From: Tannerella sp.
GTDB taxonomy: Bacteria > Bacteroidota > Bacteroidia > Bacteroidales > Tannerellaceae
Direction: 5' to 3'
DNA length: 9,558 bases
NCBI GenBank assembly: GCA_031288935.1
Contig: JAITQL010000020.1
Location: forward strand, 1-9,558
Shown here piece by piece: positions 1 through 6,038 of the stretch (position 1 is its first letter; the number at the start of each line of letters is the position of its first letter). The position numbers were made by a program, and so were the translations under genes. Under the pieces are notes generated by a model. The model was not told the DNA's origin, ran no database searches, and saw only the letters and a list, made by a program, of their open reading frames with translations.

Positions 1-44
1 ATCTGCGGCATCCGCGTTGAAATCCCCGTCAATCCGCGTGAAAC
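1..44. repeat. Degenerate GC-rich intergenic repeat, cut by window edge
   Basis: Two diverged copies of a motif like ATCCGCGTKGAAA are visible, at about 10-22 and 32-43, with a related ATCTGCGGC start at 1-9. The stretch continues beyond the left edge. It runs directly into the 8-bp tandem repeat that follows. I see no gene in it. Repeats of this general look occur between genes in many Bacteroidetes genomes, but that is recollection and not something this sequence proves. Confidence 0.4.
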
Positions 45-90
45 GAATCTTTGAATTTTTGAATCCTTGAATCTTTGAATCTTTGAATTT
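45..90. repeat. 8-bp tandem repeat, unit GAATCTTT, about 5.75 copies
   Basis: Successive units are GAATCTTT (45-52), GAATTTTT (53-60), GAATCCTT (61-68), GAATCTTT (69-76), GAATCTTT (77-84) and a partial GAATTT (85-90). The array ends 5 bp before the -7 element of the receptor gene. The junction of adjacent units supplies the TTTG at 74-77 that can serve as the -33 element. Copy-number change by slippage is plausible, but no second allele is available here. Confidence 0.85.
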
Positions 91-103
91 CCCGTACCTT
101 TGC
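74..103 (+). promoter_or_regulatory. Predicted Bacteroidetes promoter for the TonB-dependent receptor
   Basis: The -7 element TACCTTTGC (95-103) matches the Bacteroidetes TAnnTTTG consensus. A TTTG at 74-77 lies upstream with a 17-bp spacer, near the short end of the usual range. The start codon is 26 bp downstream at 129. The -33 element lies inside the 8-bp tandem repeat. Confidence 0.65.
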
Positions 104-128
104 TTCGGATTCAAAAATAAATTTCCGT

Positions 129-2303
129 ATGATGAAAAAGTTTGGTTGGTTGGTATGGTTTGCGGTCTGGTGCGGTGTAGCCGGGGCGCAGAGCCGGTTT
201 GTAGCCGCGGTGAGAGACGCCGGCAGCGGAGAGCCGCTGTCGGGAGCGGCGGGCGTGGTGAAGGGAACAGCGAACGGCTCGATCTCGGACGGTGAGGGCG
301 TGCTTGTCATCGAGCGTGTTCCCGACGGACGGCAGACGGTCGTGTTTTCGTACATGGGCTATGAGGCGCTGGAACGGGAACTTGTCTTTCCGCTTGCGGA
401 GGGCGATACGGCCGTCGTCGAAATGGAACCGGCCGAAGAGGAGATGGAAGAGGTGATCGTAAGCACCACGCGCAGCACCCGCACGATCCAGCATCTCCCT
501 ACGCGCATCGAGTTCATCGGCGCGGAGGAGCTGGAGGAGAAAGCCAACATGAAACCGGGCGACATACGGATGCTGCTCAGCGAAAGCACCGGCATACAGA
601 CGCTGCAAACGTCGCCGCTGTCGGCCAACGCTTCGGTGCGCATACAGGGGCTGGACGGACGGTATACGCAAATCCTCAAGGACGGGCTGCCGCTCTACTC
701 CGGCGCGGCAAGCGGACTGGGGCTGTTGCAGATCCCGCCGCTCGACCTCAAGCAGGTGGAGATCGTCAAAGGCTCGTCTTCCACGCTCTACGGCGGCGGA
801 GCCATCGCCGGACTGGTGAACCTGATTTCCAAAACGCCCGGCGCCACGCCGGAACTGAGTTTCCTTTTGAACGGCACCTCGGCCGGCGGATGGGACGTCA
901 GCAGCTTCTATTCGCAGAAGTTCCGGCGCACGGGGCTGACGCTCTTTGCCGCCCGCAACAGCAACGCCGCCTACGATGCGGCCGGCAATCAGTGGAGCGA
1001 CATTCCCAAATTTGAACGCTACACGGTGAATCCCCGTCTGTTTGTCGATTTGGGCGAACGGACAACGCTCACGGCCGGCGTCAATGCCACGTTCGAGAAC
1101 CGGCTGGGGGGCGACATGGCCGGTCTGCGGGGCAAGGGCGACGGGGAAAACAGCTATGTGGAAGGGAACGAGACAAGGCGCATCAGCACGCAGTTTACGC
1201 TGACGCACGTCTTTTCGGAACGGTCGAAACTCAACCTCCGCAACAGTTACCAGTACTTCCACCGCCTGACGACGGTTCCCGGATACGTTTTCGACGGGAC
1301 GCAGAACGCGACCTTCAGCGAAATCAGCTATTCGCACGGCGCGGAGAGCATGGAGTGGGTGGCGGGCGCGAACGTGTGGACAGACCGTTTCGCGGAACCG
1401 GCCGCCCGGGCTGTCCCGGTGCGCGACTACAGGCAGCTGACGGCGGGCGTCTTCGTGCAGAATCTGGCCAGGGTGACGGAGCGGTTCAGTCTGGAAACGG
1501 GACTGCGCGGCGACGGTGTGGTCGATTACGGTTTTGCGCTTCTGCCGCGCCTTTCCGCCCTGTTTCAGCTCAACCGGCAATGGACGTCGCGCGTGGGAGG
1601 CGGACTGGGGTACAAAACGCCGACGCTCTTCACCGAAGAAAGCGAACGCATCCAGTACCGCCGCGTGCTGCCGGTGAGCAGCGACGACAACCGCCTGGAA
1701 CGCAGTTACGGCCTTCATGCCGACGTGAATTATCGCACGATCATCCGCGAACAGGTTTCGTTCAGCCTCAACCAGCTGTTTTTCTACACCCGTCTTCGCA
1801 GTCCGCTGCAACTGGTTCCGCTGACCGACGGCACCTTTCAGTTCCGCAACATGGACGGGCATCTCGACGCGAAGGGCGCCGAGACGAACCTGAAGATCGG
1901 GTACGCCGATTTCCACCTCTTCCTGGGCTACACCTTTACCGACGCCCGCGTGCAGACGGACGGCGCCGGCTACCAAAATCCCCTGACGCCGAAGCACCGC
2001 CTCAATACCGTTCTCATGTATGAAATGGAAGAGAAGTGGAAGGCCGGTCTGGAAGCCTATTACACCGGGACGCAGCCGCTTGGCGACGGCACGGCGGGCG
2101 AAGCCTTCTGGGTGTTGGGCGCAATGGTGGAGCGCATCTGGGAACACTTCTCCCTCTACGCCAACTTTGAAAATTTCACCGACACGCGGCAAACCCGCTT
2201 CGGCAGCATCTATTCGGGAAGCATGACCAGTCCGGTTTTCAAGGACATCTATGCTCCTTTAGACGGCTTTGTGGTGAATATCGGCCTGAAGCTGAAACTG
2301 TAA
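129..2303 (+). CDS. TonB-dependent outer membrane receptor, substrate unknown
   Basis: The 724-residue protein is an outer-membrane active transporter that would take up a siderophore, heme, vitamin or oligomer using energy from TonB-ExbB-ExbD. A signal peptide (residues 1-20) ends AGA|Q; Cys15 is not in a convincing lipobox. Residues about 23-100 form a carboxypeptidase-regulatory-like (Ig-like) domain common in Bacteroidetes receptors. A candidate TonB box, EEVIVSTTR, lies at 107-115. The plug spans about 120-238, with RIQGLDGRYTQILKDGLPLY (171-190) and a VEIVKGSSSTLYGGGAIAG stretch (210-228). The rest is a beta-barrel rich in alternating aromatic and polar residues, about the usual length for the family. 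The chain ends in Leu rather than the usual Phe. A second ATG follows directly at 132. There is no SusD, HmuY or other substrate-binding partner next door, so the substrate cannot be named; a ferrienterochelin/heme-type receptor is the nearest resemblance. Confidence 0.93.
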   Translation: MMKKFGWLVWFAVWCGVAGAQSRFVAAVRDAGSGEPLSGAAGVVKGTANGSISDGEGVLVIERVPDGRQTVVFSYMGYEALERELVFPLAEGDTAVVEMEPAEEEMEEVIVSTTRSTRTIQHLPTRIEFIGAEELEEKANMKPGDIRMLLSESTGIQTLQTSPLSANASVRIQGLDGRYTQILKDGLPLYSGAASGLGLLQIPPLDLKQVEIVKGSSSTLYGGGAIAGLVNLISKTPGATPELSFLLNGTSAGGWDVSSFYSQKFRRTGLTLFAARNSNAAYDAAGNQWSDIPKFERYTVNPRLFVDLGERTTLTAGVNATFENRLGGDMAGLRGKGDGENSYVEGNETRRISTQFTLTHVFSERSKLNLRNSYQYFHRLTTVPGYVFDGTQNATFSEISYSHGAESMEWVAGANVWTDRFAEPAARAVPVRDYRQLTAGVFVQNLARVTERFSLETGLRGDGVVDYGFALLPRLSALFQLNRQWTSRVGGGLGYKTPTLFTEESERIQYRRVLPVSSDDNRLERSYGLHADVNYRTIIREQVSFSLNQLFFYTRLRSPLQLVPLTDGTFQFRNMDGHLDAKGAETNLKIGYADFHLFLGYTFTDARVQTDGAGYQNPLTPKHRLNTVLMYEMEEKWKAGLEAYYTGTQPLGDGTAGEAFWVLGAMVERIWEHFSLYANFENFTDTRQTRFGSIYSGSMTSPVFKDIYAPLDGFVVNIGLKLKL

Positions 2304-2329
2304 TTTTCCCGATTTCATCCCTCGCGCAA

Positions 2330-2339
2330 TTACCCGAAG
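2330..2339 (+). repeat. Left 10-bp direct repeat, putative target-site duplication
   Basis: TTACCCGAAG lies 27 bp after the receptor stop codon and directly abuts the left terminal inverted repeat. An exact copy abuts the outside of the right terminal repeat at 2649-2658. The identity stops at 10 bp on both sides: the preceding bases are A and G, the following bases C and A. Confidence 0.75.
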
Positions 2340-2356
2340 CAGGGCAAACGTATCTT
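2340..2356 (+). repeat. Left terminal inverted repeat (17 bp)
   Basis: CAGGGCAAACGTATCTT pairs with the right end at 15 of 17 positions; mismatches are at positions 5 (G/C) and 12 (T/C). Confidence 0.7.
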
Positions 2357-2377
2357 CCCTTCGGGCAAATGTTAAAT

Positions 2378-2608
2378 CCGTTTGACCATACGGGTTTTCC
2401 GTTTGGCCATACGGATATTCCGTTTGACCGTACGGGCTTTCCGTTTGACCATGCGGGTTTTCCGTTTGACCGTACGGATATTCCGTTTGACCATGCGGGC
2501 TTTCCGTTTGGCCACACGGATCTTCCGTTTGGCCATACGGGTTTTCCGTTTGACCGTACGGGTTTTCCGTTTGGCCATGCGGATCTTCCGTTTGACCGTA
2601 CGGATATT
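2378..2608. repeat. Tandem array of eleven 21-bp units
   Basis: Eleven head-to-tail copies without any indel start at 2378, 2399, 2420 and so on every 21 bp to 2588. The consensus is CCGTTTGRCCRYRCGG followed by RYHTT. Fourteen positions are invariant and seven vary, nearly always by transitions. Units 5 and 11 are identical. The first 16 bases of each unit are an imperfect palindrome with CCGT...ACGG arms. Because 21 is divisible by three and the unit has few stops, several frames on both strands stay open, giving heptapeptide runs such as PFDHTGF (plus) or KTRMVKR (minus). These are best read as by-products of the repeat. Confidence 0.95.
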
Positions 2609-2631
2609 CCCCGGGCAGGGAGATTATCGTT

Positions 2632-2648
2632 AAGATGCGTTTGGCCTG
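2632..2648 (-). repeat. Right terminal inverted repeat (17 bp)
   Basis: AAGATGCGTTTGGCCTG on the plus strand is the imperfect reverse complement of the left end and stands immediately inside the right copy of the 10-bp duplication. Confidence 0.7.
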
Positions 2649-2658
2649 TTACCCGAAG
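2649..2658 (+). repeat. Right 10-bp direct repeat, putative target-site duplication
   Basis: TTACCCGAAG is an exact copy of 2330-2339. The remaining 76 bp to the tsaE stop codon (2659-2734) show no gene or clear terminator. Confidence 0.75.
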
Positions 2659-2734
2659 AAGTTTTCCGGTTGTTTTTTGGACGGGAAGCGTCTCCGGCCG
2701 GTTCTGTTCCGTGGATTTGGAGGGAAAGGTGTCT

Positions 2735-3148
2735 TTAGCGTTCGATTCTCCGCGTGCCGTCTTCGTCGTCCGTTATGCGGACGCTTGCGGCGTCGTCCGG
2801 CAGGAGCGCCGCTATTTTTTCCGGCCACTCGATGAAACACAGCGCTCCGCTGTAGAAATAATCCTCCACGCCGATGTCCTGCGCTTCTGCGGGGCGCTGT
2901 ATGCGGTAGAAGTCGAAGTGATAGATCAGTTCGCCCGTTGTGGCGCTTCGGTATTCGTTGACGATGGCGAAGGTGGGGCTGTTGATGACGTCCTCCACGC
3001 CCAGTTCCTCGCAGACGGCCTTGATAAAGGTGGTCTTGCCGGCGCCCATTCTTCCGTGGAAGGCAAAGACGGTGTCGTCGCCCATGAGCTGGATAAATTC
3101 CCGGGCTGCGCGGCGGATGTCGCCCGGATCGGTGACGGTGAGTATCAT
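2735..3148 (-). CDS. tsaE: tRNA threonylcarbamoyladenosine biosynthesis ATPase TsaE
   Basis: The 137-residue protein is the small P-loop ATPase that, with TsaB and TsaD (and TsaC supplying threonylcarbamoyl-AMP), makes the t6A37 modification of ANN-decoding tRNAs in the cytoplasm. The Walker A motif is GRMGAGKTT (32-40). Other family blocks are [11 protein letters not shown] (56-66), YHFDFYR (76-82) and [10 protein letters not shown] (103-112), the last including the conserved E-W-P segment. Length is normal for the family. It starts 6 bp after the porX stop, and an AAAAGGA purine run just before its ATG is the closest thing to a Shine-Dalgarno site here. It is therefore very likely the second gene of a porX-tsaE transcript. 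No other tsa gene is in the window. Confidence 0.95.
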   Translation of the reverse strand: MILTVTDPGDIRRAAREFIQLMGDDTVFAFHGRMGAGKTTFIKAVCEELGVEDVINSPTFAIVNEYRSATTGELIYHFDFYRIQRPAEAQDIGVEDYFYSGALCFIEWPEKIAALLPDDAASVRITDDEDGTRRIER

Positions 3149-3154
3149 GTCCTT

Positions 3155-4705
3155 TTATTTGGGATGCAGGGTGATGAAGGGAACGAGCATCTCTTCGAGC
3201 GAGATGCCGCCGTGCTGGAACGTGTCTCTGTAATAGGAAACGTAGTAGTTGTAGTTGTTCGGGTAGGCGAAAAACGACTCGTTGGTGGCGAAGATGTACC
3301 GGGTGCTCAGGTTGGGTGACGGCAGTCCGGCTTTGGCCGGCTCGCGGATTTCGAAGACGTGGCGCGAGTCGCAGCTCATGTTTTTACCCGTCTTGTAGCG
3401 CAGGTTGGTGTTGGTGTTGCGGTCGCCGATCATTTTGACGGGACTGTCTACCTTGATGGTGCCGTGATCGGTGGTGACGATGACCTTGTAACCCTTTTCG
3501 GCCAGCGTTCTGAAGAGTTCCAGCATGGTGGAATGTTGAAACCAGGAGCGCGTGAGGCTGCGGTAGGCCGCTTCGCTCTGCGCCAGCTCGCGAATCATCT
3601 TGCTCTCGGTGCGTGCATGAGAGAGCATGTCCACGAAGTTGATGACGATGACGTTCAGCTGGTTGTGCGCCAGCGACGAGAGGTTGTGCAGGAGTTTCTC
3701 GCCGTACTGCGAATCGTAAATCTTGTGATACGAAAAGGTGTATTTCTTGCGGAAGCGTTCGATCTGGGTACGTATCAGCGGCTCTTCGTTGATGTTTTTG
3801 CCCTCCTCGCTATCCTCGTCCACCCAGAGTTCGGGAAACATCTGTTCGATCTGTATGGGGAGCAGGCCGGAGAAGATCGAGTTGCGGGCGTACTGCGTGA
3901 TGGTGGGAAGGATGCTGAAGTAGAGGTTTTCGTCGAAGGTGAAACAGTCGGACAGCAGGTTTTGCACCACCCTCCACTGGTCGAGCCTGAAATTGTCGAT
4001 GAGGATGAAAAAGACCTTTTCGCCGTTGTCCAGCAGCGGGAATACCTTCTTCTTGAACAGGTCGGGACTCATCAGCGGCCGCTGTTCGGGCGACTGAATC
4101 CAGCGCAGGTAGTTTTTCTTCACGAACTTGCCGAAGACGTTATTGGCTTCCTGCTTCTGCATACAGAGCAGGTCTCTCCTCTGCCCCTGTCCGTCCTCCA
4201 GTTCCAGCTCCCAGTAGACCAGTTTCCGGTACAGTTCGATCCAGTCGTCGGTGGTGAGCGAATCGCCGATCTGCATGTCGATGCGGCTGAACTCCTGTTG
4301 ATAGCCCGCCATCGTTGCGGTGGAGATGATGTCGTTCTTGTGCAGGTTTTTCTTGATGGAAAGCAGCAGCTGGTTGGGGTTGACGGGCTTGATGAGATAG
4401 TCGGCGATCTTGTTTCCGATGGCCTGGTTCATGATGCTTTCCTCTTCGCTCTTGGTGACCATCACGACGGGCACGCCGGGGTTGATTTCCTTGATGGCGG
4501 CCAGGGTCTCGAGGCCGCTCAGTCCCGGCATGTTTTCGTCCAGGAAAATAATGTCGAACGCCTGTTCCCGGCAAACGTCAATGGCGTCCTGTCCACTGAT
4601 TACGGGCATCACTTCAAATCCCTTCTCCTGGAGGAAAAGGATATGCGGCTTGAGCAGGTCAATTTCGTCGTCTGCCCATAAAATCCGGTCTTTTTTTACT
4701 GTCAT
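3155..4705 (-). CDS. porX: PorX-type response regulator with PglZ/alkaline-phosphatase-superfamily output domain
   Basis: The 516-residue cytoplasmic protein has an N-terminal receiver domain (about 6-122): acidic pocket D12-D13, phosphoacceptor D56 in FLDENMPG, switch T84 and K106 in the LIKP motif. A helical linker (about 130-210) precedes a PglZ domain of the alkaline phosphatase superfamily (about 228-516). Candidate zinc/catalytic residues are D237 (LIDNFR), T268 or T270 (PTIT), D359 and H363 (DMLSH), D413-H414 (TTDHG) and H498 (FQHGG). In Porphyromonas and Flavobacterium, PorX works with the sensor kinase PorY in controlling type IX secretion, and its PglZ domain has been reported to cleave oligonucleotides. 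All key residues seem present, so the protein should be active. The homologue alone does not prove that this organism has type IX secretion. No porY or sigP lies in the window. I see no convincing promoter upstream. Confidence 0.93.
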   Translation of the reverse strand: MTVKKDRILWADDEIDLLKPHILFLQEKGFEVMPVISGQDAIDVCREQAFDIIFLDENMPGLSGLETLAAIKEINPGVPVVMVTKSEEESIMNQAIGNKIADYLIKPVNPNQLLLSIKKNLHKNDIISTATMAGYQQEFSRIDMQIGDSLTTDDWIELYRKLVYWELELEDGQGQRRDLLCMQKQEANNVFGKFVKKNYLRWIQSPEQRPLMSPDLFKKKVFPLLDNGEKVFFILIDNFRLDQWRVVQNLLSDCFTFDENLYFSILPTITQYARNSIFSGLLPIQIEQMFPELWVDEDSEEGKNINEEPLIRTQIERFRKKYTFSYHKIYDSQYGEKLLHNLSSLAHNQLNVIVINFVDMLSHARTESKMIRELAQSEAAYRSLTRSWFQHSTMLELFRTLAEKGYKVIVTTDHGTIKVDSPVKMIGDRNTNTNLRYKTGKNMSCDSRHVFEIREPAKAGLPSPNLSTRYIFATNESFFAYPNNYNYYVSYYRDTFQHGGISLEEMLVPFITLHPK

Positions 4706-4794
4706 CTTTTTTCGGGTTTACGGTTTGTTTGTTCTAAAACGGGAAAAAGAGCGGATAAGTATGTGGTCGCAGGATAAAAAACGGAGGTGTTTTT

Positions 4795-4817
4795 CGGCCT
4801 GACAGACCGTTTTTTTT
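4795..4817. promoter_or_regulatory. Short palindrome followed by T8 in the divergent porX gap
   Basis: CGGCCTGACAGACCG (4795-4809) is palindromic except for one central-arm mismatch and is followed by eight T residues (4810-4817). It lies 21-43 bp upstream of the -7 element of the plus-strand gene and about 90 bp upstream of porX. It could be a regulator-binding site. A terminator is less likely because no gene ends here. Apart from this and the following -7 element, I see nothing in 4706-4875. Confidence 0.25.
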
Positions 4818-4837
4818 CGCTATTGGCAAAAAAGTAG

Positions 4838-4845
4838 TATTTTTG
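4838..4845 (+). promoter_or_regulatory. Predicted -7 element for the 4876-6971 gene cluster
   Basis: TATTTTTG fits TAnnTTTG and stands 30 bp before the ATG at 4876, at the usual distance for this phylum. A clear -33 TTTG at proper spacing is missing; TTG at 4823-4825 is too close. The leader is A-rich, with no Shine-Dalgarno motif. Confidence 0.45.
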
Positions 4846-4875
4846 TGTGGATTTTGATCATAAATAAAAACGGAT

Positions 4876-5625
4876 ATGCGACAAAATGACGCCTTTAACC
4901 AGTTCCAGAGATTTTTGAATGAAACGGACGGGGATTTTCATATCCTCGAACAGCGGGTGCCGGTAGATGTCCAGATGGACTACTTTAAATTTTCCAACCG
5001 GCTGCGGAAGTCCGAGCCTCTGCTGGACAGGACGGCGGACTATGAACAGATGCTGGCCGAACTGAGGACGCCCGACACTTCAAAAGAGCAGAAGAAAAAG
5101 ATACTCTCCTCTCTGGCGATCTCCCGGCAAGCCAGAGCCTACGGAATCCTGAAGCAGTATGCGACGGAAAGCGATGCGGAGGTAAGCGACTGGGCGTACA
5201 TGGCGCTGATGGAAAGCCGGATTACGCTGGAGTCCGAACTGTCGGACGAAAAACAGATATACATTTCCACCGGGCTGGGCGGAGAAGGCAGACGGCTGCG
5301 GTTCTTCGTGCTGCTGATAGCCTCTTCCGGAGATCCGTTTCTGGATTATCAGCGACAGGTGGTCGAACGCGAATTTCCATACTTCCTCTCCAGGGACGGC
5401 GGTAAAATCGAACGCCTGACGGTCAGGGAAAGGTATGTGGAGCTGCTGCTGCTGCTTCCCATACAGAGAGACCTCAAGCGTCTGCTGGAGAAAATAATCA
5501 CTGAATGTAACCAATACGGTAATTTTCTGTCGGAAAATATAACGGTGACGAATGTAAAGGAATTGAACAGCGACGAAATAACCAAGATTTTGCAACTGCA
5601 TGAAGATCATCAAGCAAAGCCTTAA
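4876..5625 (+). CDS. Conserved-looking protein of unknown function, possibly HEAT-like
   Basis: I do not recognise this 249-residue protein with certainty. It has no signal peptide or membrane segment and should be cytoplasmic. Residues about 55-122 look like paired amphipathic helices of HEAT type (KKKILSSLAISRQARAYGIL, then AEVSDWAYMALMESRITLE). Next come a glycine-bearing ISTGLGGEGRRLRFF segment (130-144), a helix ending in a leucine run (ERYVELLLLLP, 186-195), and ECNQYGNFLSENITVTNVK (210-228), whose texture suggests a conserved core. It is first in a tight plus-strand cluster and overlaps the GtrA gene by 26 bp, so translation of the two is probably coupled. The association may mean a role near envelope glycosylation, or simply shared transcription. 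It is divergent from porX. Confidence 0.8.
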   Translation: MRQNDAFNQFQRFLNETDGDFHILEQRVPVDVQMDYFKFSNRLRKSEPLLDRTADYEQMLAELRTPDTSKEQKKKILSSLAISRQARAYGILKQYATESDAEVSDWAYMALMESRITLESELSDEKQIYISTGLGGEGRRLRFFVLLIASSGDPFLDYQRQVVEREFPYFLSRDGGKIERLTVRERYVELLLLLPIQRDLKRLLEKIITECNQYGNFLSENITVTNVKELNSDEITKILQLHEDHQAKP

Positions 5626-6031
5626 ATACGGAGCAGTAGGCATTGGAAACACACTGCTTTCGCTGCTGATCATTTGGGTGATGACCAAATACGGCGGATG
5701 CTCGGAAACATTATCCAACTTGACGGGATACATCATCGGTTTAATAAACAGTTATCTGTTGAACAGGCGCTGGACGTTTCAAAGCAACGCAGGCTGGAAA
5801 AAAAGCGCCGTCCGGTTTTTCGGCGCCTTTGCCGTGTGTTATGTCTTGCAGCTGTTGTTGCTGCTGTTGCTGAACAGGTATTGTCCGGAGCATCCGCCGC
5901 TGTACGATTTCTTCACGCCTCTGCTGCTGTGGTTCAGGATCGACCCGCAGTTCTACATTCAGATGCTTGCGATGGCAATCTATACGGTCACCAATTTTAT
6001 CATCAACAAGTTTTACACATTTAAAGCCTGA
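5600..6031 (+). CDS. GtrA-family membrane protein
   Basis: The 143-residue inner-membrane protein has four predicted helices at about 10-30, 38-55, 69-92 and 118-136. Family landmarks include YGAVGIGNTLLS (10-21) in helix 1, NSYLLNRRWTF (50-60) after helix 2 and TNFIINKFYTF (131-141) near the end; the length is typical. GtrA proteins are thought to flip polyprenyl-phosphate-linked sugars or assist their transfer in O-antigen, wall or lipid glycosylation. The start at 5600 gives the complete first helix and lies inside the end of the upstream gene (26-bp overlap). The next gene, a GtrB-like glycosyltransferase, starts 7 bp after its stop, which is the classical pairing. The substrate sugar cannot be read from sequence. 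Confidence 0.92.
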   Translation: MKIIKQSLKYGAVGIGNTLLSLLIIWVMTKYGGCSETLSNLTGYIIGLINSYLLNRRWTFQSNAGWKKSAVRFFGAFAVCYVLQLLLLLLLNRYCPEHPPLYDFFTPLLLWFRIDPQFYIQMLAMAIYTVTNFIINKFYTFKA

Positions 6032-6038
6032 CGTCCCC

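Larger units (their letters stand above)
2340..2648. mobile_element. 309-bp MITE-like non-autonomous element with internal 21-bp repeat array
   Basis: The ends are CAGGGCAAACGTATCTT (2340-2356) and, on the minus strand, CAGGCCAAACGCATCTT (2648-2632). They match at 15 of 17 positions and abut a perfect 10-bp direct duplication on each side. Terminal inverted repeats plus a target duplication are the standard signature of DDE-transposase insertions. No transposase fits inside, so the element would have to be moved in trans. Insertion lies in the gap between convergent genes, where it would do little harm; removing it with one duplicate leaves a gap of about 112 bp. About 75% of the body (2378-2608) is a tandem array, which is unusual for a MITE. 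Duplications of about 8-12 bp are known from families such as IS4, IS1 and ISAs1, but I cannot assign a parent family. Confidence 0.65.

Noticed and set aside
29..355. Minus-strand frame of 108 codons ending in the left repeats
   Set aside because: It is antisense to the receptor start, and its C-terminus is only a translation of the 8-bp and GC-rich repeats.
111..2192. Very long minus-strand open frame (693 codons) opposite the receptor gene
   Set aside because: It is a shadow of GC-rich third codon positions in the receptor gene. Its product is arginine- and alanine-rich with no recognisable domain, while the plus-strand protein shows all TonB-receptor motifs.
2333..2365. CCCGAAG...CTTCGGG stem-loop as terminator of the receptor gene
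   Set aside because: The left arm is part of the 10-bp target duplication and the right arm lies inside the inserted element, so the pair spans an insertion boundary. No T run follows.
2372..2578. Minus-strand lysine/arginine-rich heptapeptide protein (KRKTRMA-type) across the array
   Set aside because: It consists only of repeat translation, starts inside the array and ends with it, with no initiation signal. It is most likely an artefact of the repeat, though RNA or peptide evidence could change this.
2369..3319. Plus-strand frame reading the 21-bp array as a heptapeptide-repeat protein and running on through tsaE
   Set aside because: The frame continues antisense through tsaE into the porX end. 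Several frames on both strands are open over the array, simply because the unit is 21 bp and lacks stops. There is no promoter-like element in front.
3359..4681. Plus-strand open frame of 440 codons opposite porX
   Set aside because: It is antisense to a well-supported PorX coding sequence, shows no domain, and has no promoter.
5967..6038. 24-residue N-terminal extension of the glycosyltransferase
   Set aside because: It overlaps the coding sequence of the GtrA gene, and the GT-A fold begins directly after the ATG at 6039.
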